64,000 nucleotides of DNA, taken from Phycisphaeraceae bacterium (GTDB taxonomy: Bacteria > Planctomycetota > Phycisphaerae > Phycisphaerales > UBA1924). The notes under the pieces are model-generated. The model worked only from the letters and a program-made list of their open reading frames with translations, was not told the origin of the DNA and did not search any database. Below, in pieces: positions 32,298-40,373 of the stretch. Made by a program: the position numbers and the translations under genes. Position 1 is the stretch's first letter; every line of letters starts with the position of its first letter. The DNA lies in the NCBI GenBank assembly GCA_020639235.1, contig JACKHC010000001.1, positions 744,001 through 808,000 on the forward strand, in the 5' to 3' direction.

Positions 32298-33331
32298 CCG
32301 CCCGTTCCCCGATCCTCAAGACTCCGACGCGCATCCGTCAGCGCAGCGTCCATCGCCGCGTCCAGATCCATCATCGGCCCGTTCGACCCGCCTGTCGAGC
32401 CGTTCCCGATGAGCCGGTCCACCGACCGCTTCCCCTCGCCCATCCACCACGACTGCGCCGCCTCACCGCGCTCCCGCCCCTCACGCTCAAGCCCATCGGC
32501 GAGCCGATCAAGCCCAACCCGCAACGATACGCCCCATCCCGACTCCGACGCATCCAGTTCCTCCGCGATCCCGCGCACCCGCGCCGCCAACTCCGTCGCG
32601 TCATTCGCGTGACCCAATCGCTCCTGGCAAGCAGCGCACGCCTCGATCATCCCCCGCCAACCGCTCCACGCGACGAACGACTCGAACAACTCCGCCTGAT
32701 ACCGGAGCCGCTTGAGCGCGATCCGCAGCTCGTGAAGCCGCTCCGAGTCCAGCGCCCCGTCGTTCCCGCGCGCCCACACCTCTTCCAGCGCACCGCCCAC
32801 GCGCTTCATCGCCCATTCCGTCAATCGCTCGCCCGCACCCCCCGCATCGATCGACCGCACGATGCGCTTCGCCGCACGCCGATACCCGTCCGAATCAAAT
32901 CGCTTGCCGAGACGCCCGACCCGTTCGCGCCCCCTCGCACGCTCGCCCGACAACCGGCTCATCACGAATCCGATCGCCGCCGCCATCTCGCCTTCGTCGC
33001 ACGCACGCAGCCGATCGCCCAGCGCCCGCAGATCGACATCGCACGCCCGCGCCCGCGACCCGCTCCTGCGCATCCGATCCAGGTCGCCGCTCACACGCTC
33101 CAGCGCCTCGCCGTCTTGGATCAGATCACCAAACGCGAGCAGCGCCGCCTGCGCCCGCCGCGTCGCAACACGCATCCGGTGAATCGACTCCGCGTCGCCC
33201 GACTTACCCGCCCGCCTCAAAGACTTGCCCGCGCGCCGCAGCGACTCGCGCACCGACTCCCGCGCCGCCCGGGCCAGGTCGCCCGTCGGCCGATCATCCC
33301 GAGCCGAATCCTCCGCTCCGCGCTCCGCCAT
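32294..33331 (-). CDS. CHAD domain protein, probably polyphosphate-binding
   Basis: All-helical protein of 345 residues with a CHAD domain: conserved basic, His-rich helices such as ESIHRMRVATRRAQAALLAF in the first half and SERLHELRIALKRLRYQAELFE in the second. These are the two positively charged surfaces that bind polyphosphate in characterised CHAD proteins. There is no CYTH domain. It is translationally coupled to ppx (ATGA overlap), which supports a polyphosphate role. I use the internal ATG; the frame stays open to another ATG 20 codons upstream and neither has a clear Shine-Dalgarno. The C-terminus is Gly/Ser-rich and likely disordered. Confidence 0.88.
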   Translation of the reverse strand: MAERGAEDSARDDRPTGDLARAARESVRESLRRAGKSLRRAGKSGDAESIHRMRVATRRAQAALLAFGDLIQDGEALERVSGDLDRMRRSGSRARACDVDLRALGDRLRACDEGEMAAAIGFVMSRLSGERARGRERVGRLGKRFDSDGYRRAAKRIVRSIDAGGAGERLTEWAMKRVGGALEEVWARGNDGALDSERLHELRIALKRLRYQAELFESFVAWSGWRGMIEACAACQERLGHANDATELAARVRGIAEELDASESGWGVSLRVGLDRLADGLEREGRERGEAAQSWWMGEGKRSVDRLIGNGSTGGSNGPMMDLDAAMDAALTDARRSLEDRGTGG

Positions 33332-33436
33332 CGCTCGCACACCAAATGAGCCCGTGTTTGCACTGTAAAGATGCGTCCCACCGACGCACATGCAATCATA
33401 GCCGCGCGCGCCCGCCCGCCGAAGAGGAATCCCGCC

Positions 33437-33781
33437 TCACAGCGCCACGATGCGCACAAAGTCCAGCACCGCGCCGATCCATTCCGCGCCGCTCTCCGCA
33501 CGCGCCACCCGCTCTCGGAGCGACTCCCGCGCCCGCTCGTGCGCCGCCGGATCAATATCCCCGCCCCCGAACCGGACCTCGCCCTCGATCGACATCAGCC
33601 GCATCAGCGCCCCGCGGTCCCGCCCGAAGCTCTCGAGCAGCCGTTCCTGCACCGCAATCCGCCGCTCCGCCTCCATCAACGCCCGCAGACTCCCCACAAT
33701 CAACACACGCTCATCGTCCGTGAGCGTTACCCCGCCGCCGGCCGCCAAACGCACACTCAAATCACGCACACGCTCATCCAT
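33437..33781 (-). CDS. Small helical hypothetical protein
   Basis: No family recognised. The 114-residue protein is rich in charged residues and reads as three or four amphipathic helices (DERVLIVGSLRALMEAERRIAVQERLLESF, HERARESLRERVARAES). It has no signal peptide or membrane segment. The ATG has GAGGAG 8 bases upstream and lies eight bases inside the end of the preceding lipoprotein gene, so it is translationally coupled to it. The pair may form one functional unit, perhaps cytosolic and envelope parts of the same process, but nothing in either protein says which. Confidence 0.65.
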   Translation of the reverse strand: MDERVRDLSVRLAAGGGVTLTDDERVLIVGSLRALMEAERRIAVQERLLESFGRDRGALMRLMSIEGEVRFGGGDIDPAAHERARESLRERVARAESGAEWIGAVLDFVRIVAL

Positions 33782-34505
33782 CGTTCCGCTCCTCAAACAG
33801 CCCAAGCACCCGCTCGAGCAACCGCGTCGCCGCCTCGCGCCGCGCCGGATCATCCATCTCGCTCACCACAGCGCGCTCCCACAACCCGAGAATCGTCCGC
33901 TCCACATACCCGCCGCCATCGCGCTCGAACGCAGCAAACTCCGCGATCGCACGCGCATTGGCGTCAGCGTCCTCCAGCAGCCGCGCAACCCCCGCAACAT
34001 GCGCCGCAAGCGCCTCCCGCAGCGCCGCCGCACCCGCGTCGTGCGATGCCACCGCGTCCATCCGCGCCAGCATCGCGTCCCGCGACGCACCACCATCGCT
34101 CATCCGAAGCGACAGCGAATAGTCCAGGATGAACGCCTCCGCCTGCGCGTGAGTCATCCGACCGAGGCGAACCTCATCCACGATCGCGCTCGCCGCCGAC
34201 GCATCCGCCAGATCACTTCCAAGCCGGCCCGTGTCCGCCCCGAAATCCGCCGTGATGTACCCACGCGCCAGCATCTCCCGGTGCAACCCGCCCAGAATTA
34301 TCACCCGCCGCGCCGCCAGCGCACGCTCAAGCAAATCGCCCAGCAGCGCCAGGTCACCCGCGTACCGTTGCGACAGCGCCGTGATTGTCCGCTGCTGCGC
34401 ACCCGCAACATCCCGCGCAGCGTCCGGCCCGACACACCCGCCCGCAATGATCGCCATCCCCGCCAATCCGGCGCGCACCCGCGCGCCCGTCCATCGTCTC
34501 CGCAT
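33774..34505 (-). CDS. Predicted helical lipoprotein
   Basis: No family recognised. The signal peptide of the 243-residue protein ends in IIAGGC, a lipobox, so membrane lipidation is predicted. The mature protein is almost entirely helical and Ala/Arg/Asp-rich, with a central segment LGGLHREMLARGYITADFGADTGRL that may be the conserved core. The ATG has a strong Shine-Dalgarno, GGAGGTGA. It is coupled by an 8-base overlap to the next small helical gene. No binding or catalytic motif was visible. Confidence 0.7.
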   Translation of the reverse strand: MRRRWTGARVRAGLAGMAIIAGGCVGPDAARDVAGAQQRTITALSQRYAGDLALLGDLLERALAARRVIILGGLHREMLARGYITADFGADTGRLGSDLADASAASAIVDEVRLGRMTHAQAEAFILDYSLSLRMSDGGASRDAMLARMDAVASHDAGAAALREALAAHVAGVARLLEDADANARAIAEFAAFERDGGGYVERTILGLWERAVVSEMDDPARREAATRLLERVLGLFEERNDG

Positions 34506-34610
34506 GATTCACCTCCGGGTCATACCCGGACGCAACCATGCCCGCCGACAAGCCGCCGGCAAACAACACACTCATCCTCGGCACAAACATGCGCACAACC
34601 GAGGCGCGTG

Positions 34611-35846
34611 TCACGCGCCCGTGCGCACACCCGCTCCCGCATCGCACGGATAGAACGCATCGATCGCGTCGAGCCACTCACCCGTCGTCGATACGCGGCA
34701 CAGCCGCTCCTTCACCTCACCCGCCCGCGGGTGATGCTGCGAGAACTTGATCCCGAACTTCCGCATCAATCGCCCAGCAAGCCGCTCACCGTTCAGCGCC
34801 ACGCTCAACTCGAAGTGCTCGATCAGCACGCGCCGCTGCTCCGCCAGCGTCGGCTCCGTCGGCTCCACGCCCGCCATCATCTGCCGCGCCCTGCGGAACA
34901 CCCAGGGGTCCCCGATACACCCCCGCGCCACGCTCACCGCGTGCACGCCCGTGTACGCGATCATCCGGAAGATCTCCTCCGCGCTCCACACATCCCCCGA
35001 GCCGAAGATCAACCGGTCCGCTCTCATCCGCACCAACTCGCGCAGGAAAGTCCAACGCGAAGGCCCGACGTACTTCTGCTCAACCGTCCGCCCGTGCACC
35101 GTCACCCACGCGTACCCCATCTCGTACGCCGCATCGAAGATGCGCATGAAGTTCCGCTCCGCCTCCGCCGAGTCGTCGCTGCCCCGCCGCATCTTCACCG
35201 TCGTCACCACATCACGCGGCAATGCGCCGCGCACCGCGCGCAGAATCTCGATCGCCCCCTCCGGCTCGCTGAGCCAGTGCCCACCCCGCGCCTTCTTGCT
35301 GATCTTCTTCACCGGGCACGCCAGGTTCACATCGATCGCGGCGAACCCGAAACCGTCCTCATCCAACTCGGCGCGCACGCCCCCCGCCGTCGTCTGATGC
35401 TCGTCGCGCATCCGCCGATACGACCGCGCGCCGCGCTTGCCCTGCTCAACCATCATCACCGCCCCCGCCGCCATCTCGTCCGGATCGCTCCCCATGATCT
35501 GCCCCGCCAGCGGCGCATCCTCCGCGCCGCCCGGCACGTTCTCCGCCAGATCCCCGAGGTCCGCCTTCGCAAAACCACGCCCGCCGCACAACAAAGTCCG
35601 GTCCAGCAGCGCCTCGGTCACGCAATACGGGCACCCCTGCCGGCGCGCCACCAGACGCATCGCCGCATCCGAATACCCCGCGAGCCCCGCCTGGAAAAAC
35701 GGCGCATCGAACCCCGCCACCAGCGCCGGAATCCGCGGGTCGATGCGCACCGACCGCGCCGCCGCCATCGCGTCGATCAACTCGCCGCCCGGCGCGATCC
35801 CGCGCTCGGGGGGCGTCGCGTTCCTGCTGTTGCTCTCGCAGCCCAT
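34611..35846 (-). CDS. tRNA-dihydrouridine synthase
   Basis: FMN enzyme that reduces uridine to dihydrouridine in tRNA D-loops. The 411 residues carry the TIM-barrel Dus signatures: PFFQAGLAGYSDAAMR near the start, NLACPVKKISKKARGG with the catalytic Cys (family NxGCP), TVKMRRG, WVTVHGRTVEQKY, LIFGSGDVWS and VSVARGCIGDPWVF. Compared with DusB it has about 60 extra residues, part of them in an insertion after MVEQGKRGARSYRR. I use the ATG at MGCESNS; there is no Shine-Dalgarno, and a later ATG (MAAARS) would also keep the barrel whole. The lipoprotein gene on the other strand starts 18 bases upstream, divergently. Confidence 0.9.
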   Translation of the reverse strand: MGCESNSRNATPPERGIAPGGELIDAMAAARSVRIDPRIPALVAGFDAPFFQAGLAGYSDAAMRLVARRQGCPYCVTEALLDRTLLCGGRGFAKADLGDLAENVPGGAEDAPLAGQIMGSDPDEMAAGAVMMVEQGKRGARSYRRMRDEHQTTAGGVRAELDEDGFGFAAIDVNLACPVKKISKKARGGHWLSEPEGAIEILRAVRGALPRDVVTTVKMRRGSDDSAEAERNFMRIFDAAYEMGYAWVTVHGRTVEQKYVGPSRWTFLRELVRMRADRLIFGSGDVWSAEEIFRMIAYTGVHAVSVARGCIGDPWVFRRARQMMAGVEPTEPTLAEQRRVLIEHFELSVALNGERLAGRLMRKFGIKFSQHHPRAGEVKERLCRVSTTGEWLDAIDAFYPCDAGAGVRTGA

Positions 35847-35864
35847 CGACGCGAGGATACGTCC

Positions 35865-36287
35865 ATGCGCACCCGGACTTCCATCATCCCAGCAACTTTC
35901 GCCGCAATCTCCACGCTCACCGCGTGCTCTTCCACCATTCCGACCGGCGACTGGCCCAGCTACCCCGGGCACGCGCAGTCCGTCGTCGATGTCCAGGCCT
36001 TCCGCGACGGGCCGACCCTCTCATTCACGAATACCAGCCCCGAGACCCTCGGCCCCGGGCGCCTCTGGATCAACGCGGCCTACTCCATCGACATCGACGC
36101 CGTCGCCCCCAACGCGAGCGCCTCGGTCGATCTCAATAGCTGCCGCAACGAGTTCGGCCAACCCTTCCGCGGCGGCGGATTCTTCGCCACCGAGCGCCCC
36201 GACGAAGTCGTCCTCGCCCAGATCGAAGACGCCTCCGGCTCGCTCACCGGGCTCCTCGTCGCGACACGCCCCTCCGGCCTGAACTGA
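35865..36287 (+). CDS. Small predicted lipoprotein
   Basis: No family recognised. The protein has 140 residues. Its signal peptide (MRTRTSIIPATFAAISTLTAC) ends in LTAC, a lipobox, and a beta-rich mature domain follows: VVDVQAFRDGPTLSFTNTS, GRLWINAAYSIDIDAVAPN, LARQIED-like strands near the end and FRGGGFFATERP. The pattern resembles small secreted beta-sandwich proteins but no match can be named. The gene is divergent from the Dus gene with starts 18 bases apart, which leaves room only for overlapping promoters. It converges on the porin terminator downstream. Confidence 0.65.
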   Translation: MRTRTSIIPATFAAISTLTACSSTIPTGDWPSYPGHAQSVVDVQAFRDGPTLSFTNTSPETLGPGRLWINAAYSIDIDAVAPNASASVDLNSCRNEFGQPFRGGGFFATERPDEVVLAQIEDASGSLTGLLVATRPSGLN

Positions 36288-36302
36288 CCCGCGCACAACG
36301 AT

Positions 36303-36340
36303 CAAAAAAAGAACCGGCCCGCCCCGAAGGGCAGGCCGGT
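36303..36340 (-). terminator. Rho-independent terminator of the porin gene
   Basis: On the minus strand ACCGGCC-TGCCC-TTCG-GGGCG-GGCCGGT forms a long GC-rich hairpin with a UUCG-type loop and one mismatch, followed by TTCTTTTTTT. It begins 27 bases after the porin stop codon. Confidence 0.92.
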
Positions 36341-36366
36341 GTTGCATTCAGAGATTTCGCAGCGGC

Positions 36367-37689
36367 TTAGAAGAGCAGCTGGAACTGAAGGCGGAGGCCG
36401 AACTCGTCCTCGTCGGAGTCGCCGAGGAAGCCGATGCCGGTCGAGGGCGAGGCGATGCTCGTGTCGGCCGGATCGTCGATGAACCACTGGAAGTCCGCGG
36501 AGAACTTCGCGGCGTGGCCGTGCATGTAGTAGTTCACACCAGCGGTGATGACGTTGAACGTGTCATCGCCGGCGCGATCAGAGTCGGGGAAGACGGCGTC
36601 GTAGCGGCCGAAGATTTCCCAGTTGGTGTCGGGGATCATGATGCCGCCCTGAACGACGACGCCGTAGTCATCGAAGTCCGCGTCAGCGGTCGAAACGCCG
36701 CCGATGTCCTCGAAGTCGGTGTAGCCACCGACGCCAGCGATGAACGCGTTCCAGCCGTCGCCCTCGAAGGAGAGGTCAGCGGTCCACGAGAGGTAGTTGT
36801 AGTCGCCGCCACCGAAGGAGTTACCCTCGGAGTCGCCGCCCTCGTAGTGGAGAGCCGCGCCGAGCATCCACGCCCAGTTGCTGCCCGAAGCGCTGGTGAA
36901 GTCCTCGAACTGGCTCCAGTCGCCCGCGAACTTGTACTGGAAGCGGCCGGTGAAGGCGTAGTCAGACTCGCCGCCGATGCCGCCGGCGGTGCCGACGGTG
37001 CCGAGGCCGCGATCGGTCGCGTAGTCGGTGTTATCCGAGCCGAAACCGTCGGAGAACATAAGGGCGAGGTTCCAGTCGTCCTGCGAGTAGGAGAGCTCGA
37101 TGCCCTGCGAGTAGTCCTGGTTGAAGACCTCGTTCATGTGCGAACGATCGACAGCCAGCTGCGAGGTGCTCGAGACGAGCTCCTCACGCATGAACGGAGC
37201 CTTGAACTGACCCCACTTCATGTCCCAGCCTTCCATGATCGGGGTCGAGACCCACGCGTCCTGGAGACCGGCGCCGCCGCCGTTGCGGTTGAACTCCCAC
37301 TTCACCATGTAGTCAAACTCGTTGAACACGGTGCCGGTGAACCACAGCTTGGTGCGACGAGTCTGGAAGCCACCCTCCCAGTCCTCATCCGCCTGGCCGC
37401 CGAGGTCGTCGCCGAAGTTCACGAGGTAGCGGAACTGCAGCTGACCACCGATGCTCAGGCTGAAATCGCCGCCCGAGGACGCGAGGAAGAACTTCTTGCC
37501 ATCGTGACCGGCGGTGCCGCCGGACTGGAGGAAGCTCGAACGCGTATCAGCGTCAGCGAGCATCTCCGCAACAATCGCACGGACCTCGTCCGTATTCGTG
37601 TTGCTAACCGCCTCAGCGTTAGCAACGCCGAGCACACCGAAAGAAACGGCGGCACCGGCAACCATGCTCAAGCACTTCGTCAGACTCAT
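36367..37689 (-). CDS. OprO/OprP-family outer-membrane porin
   Basis: Predicted outer-membrane beta-barrel of 440 residues. A Sec signal (MSLTKCLSMVAGAAVSFGVLGVANA) is followed by a short helical lead (DEVRAIVAEMLADADTRSSFL), then alternating amphipathic strands: FSLSIGGQLQFRYLVNF, FQTRRTKLWFTGTVFNEFDYMVKWEF, WDMKWGQFKAPFMREELVSS. The protein ends in Phe (LQFQLLF), the usual barrel-assembly signal. This layout matches the phosphate-selective porin O/P family, although the substrate is not certain. The start has AAGGAGAG 9 bases upstream. Codon use is less C-biased at third positions than neighbours, and the gene has its own strong terminator; both suggest high expression. Confidence 0.9.
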   Translation of the reverse strand: MSLTKCLSMVAGAAVSFGVLGVANAEAVSNTNTDEVRAIVAEMLADADTRSSFLQSGGTAGHDGKKFFLASSGGDFSLSIGGQLQFRYLVNFGDDLGGQADEDWEGGFQTRRTKLWFTGTVFNEFDYMVKWEFNRNGGGAGLQDAWVSTPIMEGWDMKWGQFKAPFMREELVSSTSQLAVDRSHMNEVFNQDYSQGIELSYSQDDWNLALMFSDGFGSDNTDYATDRGLGTVGTAGGIGGESDYAFTGRFQYKFAGDWSQFEDFTSASGSNWAWMLGAALHYEGGDSEGNSFGGGDYNYLSWTADLSFEGDGWNAFIAGVGGYTDFEDIGGVSTADADFDDYGVVVQGGIMIPDTNWEIFGRYDAVFPDSDRAGDDTFNVITAGVNYYMHGHAAKFSADFQWFIDDPADTSIASPSTGIGFLGDSDEDEFGLRLQFQLLF

Positions 37690-38016
37690 GAGAGACTCTC
37701 CTTGCACATGTGTCGTGGCGTGTTCCGGCGGGCCATCCTCGTGCCAGTCACGCACCACTTGCTGTTTTCAAACAGTCCTTACTAGTTCTGGTCAGACCAT
37801 CCCGGTACAGACCCCGTCGCGCGGCCGCCCCACGACGGCGGTCGCTCCAAAGTGAGCAGTCGCTATCTTATCCACTCCGGATAGCGGCTGCAAACAACTA
37901 CGGGGTCAATCTTCGTCCGATCATCTCCACACCATGCACATTTACCGGGCCCTTTGACCCAACTTTCTGATGATCCGGATGACGCAAAAACCGCTCTGAA
38001 ATCCAATCAAAAACCA
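37690..38016. other. Intergenic region upstream of the porin gene
   Basis: No gene seen. A/T-richer than its surroundings, as expected of a strong promoter region, but no confident promoter boxes were assigned. It holds an inverted repeat CGCTATC ... GATAGCG (37861-37886) whose loop contains TTATCCACT, one base from the DnaA box consensus TTATCCACA. Confidence 0.5.
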
Positions 38017-38054
38017 AACAAAAAGACACCGCCCCGGCACGGGCCCGGGGCGGT
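38017..38054 (-). terminator. Rho-independent terminator of the transketolase gene
   Basis: A 10-base perfect stem (ACCGCCCCGG / CCGGGGCGGT) with a 7-base loop, followed on the minus strand by GTCTTTTTGTTTGG. It lies 27 bases after the transketolase stop. Confidence 0.92.
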
Positions 38055-38081
38055 CGTCATAAATCCATCATTTATCGGATC

Positions 38082-40058
38082 TTACACCGGCTGGACCTGC
38101 AGCAGGCCCAGGCAGGTATTCAGGATGTCCCGGTGCGTCAGGCCCACCATGGCCAGCGTTTCTTCGGGCGTCCGGGCCGACTTGGGCACCTGCCGGATGT
38201 GCATCTGGTTCAGCGTGAACCCCTCGCCCGACTCCGCCAGAGCGTCCGCGACCGCCGAGCCGATCGACGCCCCGTAGTTGTCCTCGATCGTCACCACATA
38301 CCCGTTGTTCTGGTTGGCGATGTCCAGCAGCGCCTCTGCGTCGAACGGCAGCGAGTACAGGTCCACCAGCGTCGCCGACACACCCGCGCGGTCCAGCCCG
38401 TCCAGCGCCTTGTTCGCCTCGTGCACCATGTACCCCGAGGCGACGATCAGGATGTCGCGGCCCTCGTTGAGGACCTCGAAGCCGCCGAGGTTGAAGACCG
38501 TGTCCTCGGAATAGAGGAACTCCGTCTCCGGACGCAGCGTCCGCATGTAGCACACGCCCTCGTACTCGGCCATCGCGCCCGTGAGCGCGTACGCCGCGAA
38601 CGCGTCCGACGGCTGCAGAATGTAGCAACCCGGGTTCCCGCGATGATCCCGCATCGTGGCGAACGAACGGAACCACGCGATGTCGGGCAGCGACATCTGG
38701 CTCGGCCCGTCCGACGCCAGCGAGCATCCCGAGTGCGAGCCGACCAGCTTCAGATTCGCTCCGGAGTTGATCGCCATCTCGATCTGGTCGTACGCCCGCG
38801 TCAGGAACTTCCCGAAGGTCGAGACGAACGGCGTCTTGCCCGCCGCGCTCATGCCCAGCGCCATCGAGACCATGTTCTGCTCGGCGATCTTGCACTCGAA
38901 GAAGCGGTCCGCCAGTTTCGGGTCCTTCGCGAACATCTCGGAGAAGGTCGAGTTGCTCACGTCCGCGTCCAGCACCACCACGCGATCGTTCACCTGGCCC
39001 AGCGCCCGCAGCGCCACGCCGTAGGCCTTCCGCGTCGCCAGACGACCGGAATGGAACACCGACTCCATATCCATCGCCTTCATCGCCGAACGCATCGGGG
39101 GCAGATCGCCCACGCGGATCTCGCGCGCCGGCGCCTGCGCCGGCGGCTGAATCGTGAACTGATCCGTCGAGGCCAGCGCGCTCGTCCGCTTCGTCCGCTC
39201 CTCGTCCAGTTCGCCCAGCGCGCTCTTGAGCGCCTCGCCGGTCGCCGGCTTGCCGTGCCAGTTGCCGTTGGTCATCGTGGTCGAGCCCCACCCCTTCACC
39301 GTCCGCGCCACGATCGCCATCGGGCCGCCGTCGGGCTTCTTCGAGTTCGCAGCGAACGCATCGAGCGCTTCCTTGATCTGCGCCGGCGCATGACCGTCGA
39401 TCACCTTGACGGTGTACCCGCCCGCCTGCAGCTTCCTGGTCAGCACCTCTTCGGACTGCTGCACGCTCACACGGTCCGCCTGGCCCCAGCCGTTGCAGTT
39501 GAAGATGGGCAGCACATTGTTCAGTTTGTTCTCGGCGATGTAGTCCAGCGCCTCGGTGATCTGCCCCTCGCGCGACTCGCCGTCGCCGATGATGCAGAAC
39601 ACACGGCGGGGCGACTCGTCCAGTTTCGCGGCCTCACCGAGCCCCGCCGCCACGCTCAACCCCTGCCCGAGCGAGCCCGTCGCAGCATCGAAGAAGGGGA
39701 ACCCGATCGCCGGATTCGGATGCCCGTCGAGCAGCGAGTCCGCCGCGCGGAGGGTCTTGAGGTCCTCCATCGTCATCGGGCGCCGGTCGCTCAGATCGTC
39801 GCCGATCAGCACACCCAGCTTGGCGCACGCGGCGTACACGATCGGCACCGCGTGCCCCTCGCTCAGCACGAGGCGGTCGCAGGTCGGGTAGTCGGGCTGC
39901 TCGGGGCTCCAGTGCATCGAGTGGAACATCAGCACCGTCACGATGTGCCCGAGACTCATCGCCGTCGATGGATGCCCGCTCCCCGCGGCGGCGCACATCT
40001 CGAGGGAGAGCCGATCCAGTTCGATCGCCTGGGCGTGCACAGCGGCTTCGAATGACAT
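38082..40058 (-). CDS. tkt: Transketolase
   Basis: Thiamine-diphosphate enzyme moving two-carbon units in the pentose phosphate and Calvin-type pathways. In 658 residues it shows AAGSGHPSTAMSLGHIV (His in the substrate channel), LSEGHAVP, the TPP motif GDGESREGQITEALDYIAENKLNN (GDG ... N), GHAPAQIKEAL, and in the second half the pyrimidine-domain stretch CKIAEQNMVSMALGMSAAGKTPF with its catalytic Glu, and GSHSGCSLASDGPSQ. The full-length single chain rules out the split archaeal type. The ATG is preceded by AAGGAAGGGG. The gene is transcribed away from dnaN and has its own terminator. Confidence 0.95.
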   Translation of the reverse strand: MSFEAAVHAQAIELDRLSLEMCAAAGSGHPSTAMSLGHIVTVLMFHSMHWSPEQPDYPTCDRLVLSEGHAVPIVYAACAKLGVLIGDDLSDRRPMTMEDLKTLRAADSLLDGHPNPAIGFPFFDAATGSLGQGLSVAAGLGEAAKLDESPRRVFCIIGDGESREGQITEALDYIAENKLNNVLPIFNCNGWGQADRVSVQQSEEVLTRKLQAGGYTVKVIDGHAPAQIKEALDAFAANSKKPDGGPMAIVARTVKGWGSTTMTNGNWHGKPATGEALKSALGELDEERTKRTSALASTDQFTIQPPAQAPAREIRVGDLPPMRSAMKAMDMESVFHSGRLATRKAYGVALRALGQVNDRVVVLDADVSNSTFSEMFAKDPKLADRFFECKIAEQNMVSMALGMSAAGKTPFVSTFGKFLTRAYDQIEMAINSGANLKLVGSHSGCSLASDGPSQMSLPDIAWFRSFATMRDHRGNPGCYILQPSDAFAAYALTGAMAEYEGVCYMRTLRPETEFLYSEDTVFNLGGFEVLNEGRDILIVASGYMVHEANKALDGLDRAGVSATLVDLYSLPFDAEALLDIANQNNGYVVTIEDNYGASIGSAVADALAESGEGFTLNQMHIRQVPKSARTPEETLAMVGLTHRDILNTCLGLLQVQPV

Positions 40059-40373
40059 GATGGTTGCCCCTTCCTTCTATTTTGAGCGCACGAGTACCAC
40101 CCGCGCGACAGTCGCAGTTCCAAACAAATATCTAACAAAGGCCGCCCGGTCGCGGTCCATGGGCGCACCGTCTCAACAACGCCTATCACAATACACATAC
40201 ATGGCCCCTTCGGGGCGCGCCCCGGTGCGAAAACCGTGCCGAACTTTTCCGGCAACACGCCGCTCCCCTCGTGCCACCCCGTCACCAACACCCAAGCACT
40301 TGGGTACACTCAACGACGCCCCGCATCGTCCGACGCGCGGCCTATCTATCTAGAGGAAGGGAGCCCCGGGACT
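40059..40373. other. Divergent intergenic region, transketolase/dnaN; near the GC-skew switch
   Basis: No gene seen. It contains a perfect inverted repeat CCCAAG-CA-CTTGGG (40291-40304) directly before TACACT (40305-40310), a possible -10 box for dnaN, and a GCCCC-TTC-GGGGC hairpin (about 40203-40215) without a T-run. An A-rich patch (AACAAATATCTAACAAAGG, near 40120-40140) is the only easily melted stretch. No exact DnaA box was found. Confidence 0.45.

Noticed and set aside
33450..36287. A 945-codon plus-strand open frame spanning the Dus and lipoprotein genes
   Set aside because: Only its last 140 codons look like protein (a lipoprotein, annotated). The rest is Arg/His/Pro-rich antisense of clear minus-strand genes.
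40202..40217. GCCCC-TTC-GGGGC hairpin in the transketolase/dnaN gap as a terminator
   Set aside because: No T-run on either strand and no gene ending nearby.
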